Assembly (NCBI GenBank): GCA_903905395.1
Contig: CAIVGD010000110.1
Span: 1-14,007 of the forward strand
Origin: an uncultured Verrucomicrobiota bacterium
GTDB lineage: Bacteria; Verrucomicrobiota; Verrucomicrobiia; Methylacidiphilales; Verrucolacustridaceae
DNA length: 14,007 nt
Direction: 5' to 3'
Of this stretch, positions 13,689 through 14,007 are shown one piece after another. The notes beneath the pieces are model-generated. The model ran no database searches. It worked only from the letters and a program-made list of their open reading frames with translations, and had not been told where the DNA came from. How positions within the stretch are numbered: position 1 is the stretch's first letter; every line of letters starts with the position of its first letter. A program made the translations under genes and the position numbers.

Positions 13689-14007
13689 ATGAAATTTCAC
13701 TTCTGGGGCACCCGCGGCAGTATCCCATCCCCCTCGACCTCCGAGGTTCCCACCCAGCAGTTCGGGGGCGACACCACATGCGTCAGCCTCCAATGGGGAG
13801 CCGATGGACTCCTCGTAATTGATGCCGGTTCCGGGCTCCGGCAGGCCGGTCTTGTCTGGAATAAGGCGGGACGGAAATCGTTTACCTTTCTCTTCACCCA
13901 CTCTCACTGGGATCACCTCCAAGGCTTCCCCTTTTTCACTCCTGCCTTCCGAGACGATGTCCACATCGATATTTACTCTCCCCGACTGCCCGGCGCCCAC
14001 GCCGGCA
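13689..14007 (+). CDS. Metallo-beta-lactamase-fold hydrolase, N-terminal part (3' end outside window)
   Basis: From ATG 13689 an open frame of 106 residues runs off the right edge. It starts MKFHFWGTRGSIPSP, a start typical of a PhnP/RNase Z-related MBL group, then QFGGDTTCVSLQ and LLVIDAGSGLRQAG, the conserved Asp strand. FTHSHWDHLQGFPFF contains the HxHxDH metal motif for two zinc or similar ions. This group includes cyclic nucleotide or phosphodiester hydrolases and proteins found next to signalling kinases; exact activity cannot be read from the sequence. AGGA lies 5 bases before the ATG, a weak Shine-Dalgarno site. The gene begins 2 bases after the RsbW-like stop, so it is probably part of the same operon. 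Confidence 0.85.
   Translation, partial: MKFHFWGTRGSIPSPSTSEVPTQQFGGDTTCVSLQWGADGLLVIDAGSGLRQAGLVWNKAGRKSFTFLFTHSHWDHLQGFPFFTPAFRDDVHIDIYSPRLPGAHAG

Noticed and set aside
1..14007. tRNA, rRNA, riboswitch, insertion sequence or CRISPR array
   Set aside because: I looked for cloverleaf-like, repeat-spacer and transposase patterns and found none. The gaps are short and mostly unstructured.

Overview
This window looks like chromosomal DNA from a GC-rich Gram-negative bacterium. An outer membrane is implied by a MlaE/MlaF/MCE lipid-transport set and a YqjD/YqjE/YqjK-type trio of membrane proteins. Gene order, sparse Shine-Dalgarno use and general protein character would fit Verrucomicrobiota or a related PVC or acidobacterial lineage, but this is an impression and no marker gene proves it. 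No tRNA, rRNA, insertion sequence, phage gene or CRISPR array was seen, and no stretch over 300 bases lacks a gene.

Left edge (1-1396, + strand): the end of a family 2 glycosyltransferase, a 147-bp leader with almost no G, and a short RmlC-like sugar epimerase followed by a convincing intrinsic terminator. This appears to be the tail of a surface-polysaccharide locus. The + strand is extremely rich in C and T here, in genes and gaps alike.

Middle (1397-10468, - strand): a tightly packed co-directional run. In transcription order it holds a cyclic-nucleotide-binding protein, an AI-2E/PerM family permease, a DUF883/YqjD-like protein, a YqjE-like protein, a YqjK-like protein, ProB, ProA, an 862-residue glycoside hydrolase-glycosyltransferase fusion and an MsbA-type ABC exporter. 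Five junctions overlap (four of the ATGA/GTGA type and one by 22 bp), which suggests translational coupling. Proline synthesis is therefore coupled to what looks like a glycan synthesis and export pair. The fusion has its hydrolase-like and glycosyltransferase domains together, before the first membrane segment and without a signal peptide.

Right part (10469-14007, + strand): a 98-bp divergent gap carries a good sigma70-like promoter, with a perfect 16-bp palindrome across its spacer and -10 box and almost no leader before the first gene. Then follow a STAS protein, MlaE, MlaF, an MCE-domain protein, an RsbW-like ATP-binding anti-sigma kinase and a metallo-beta-lactamase-fold hydrolase cut by the window edge. 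Gaps are 17 bp or less and two junctions overlap.

The most interesting idea is that the STAS protein and the RsbW-like kinase bracket the lipid ABC transporter. STAS proteins serve both as MlaB-type transporter subunits and as anti-sigma antagonists, so this operon may place phospholipid transport under partner-switching control. The second is the GH-GT2 fusion coupled to a dedicated exporter.
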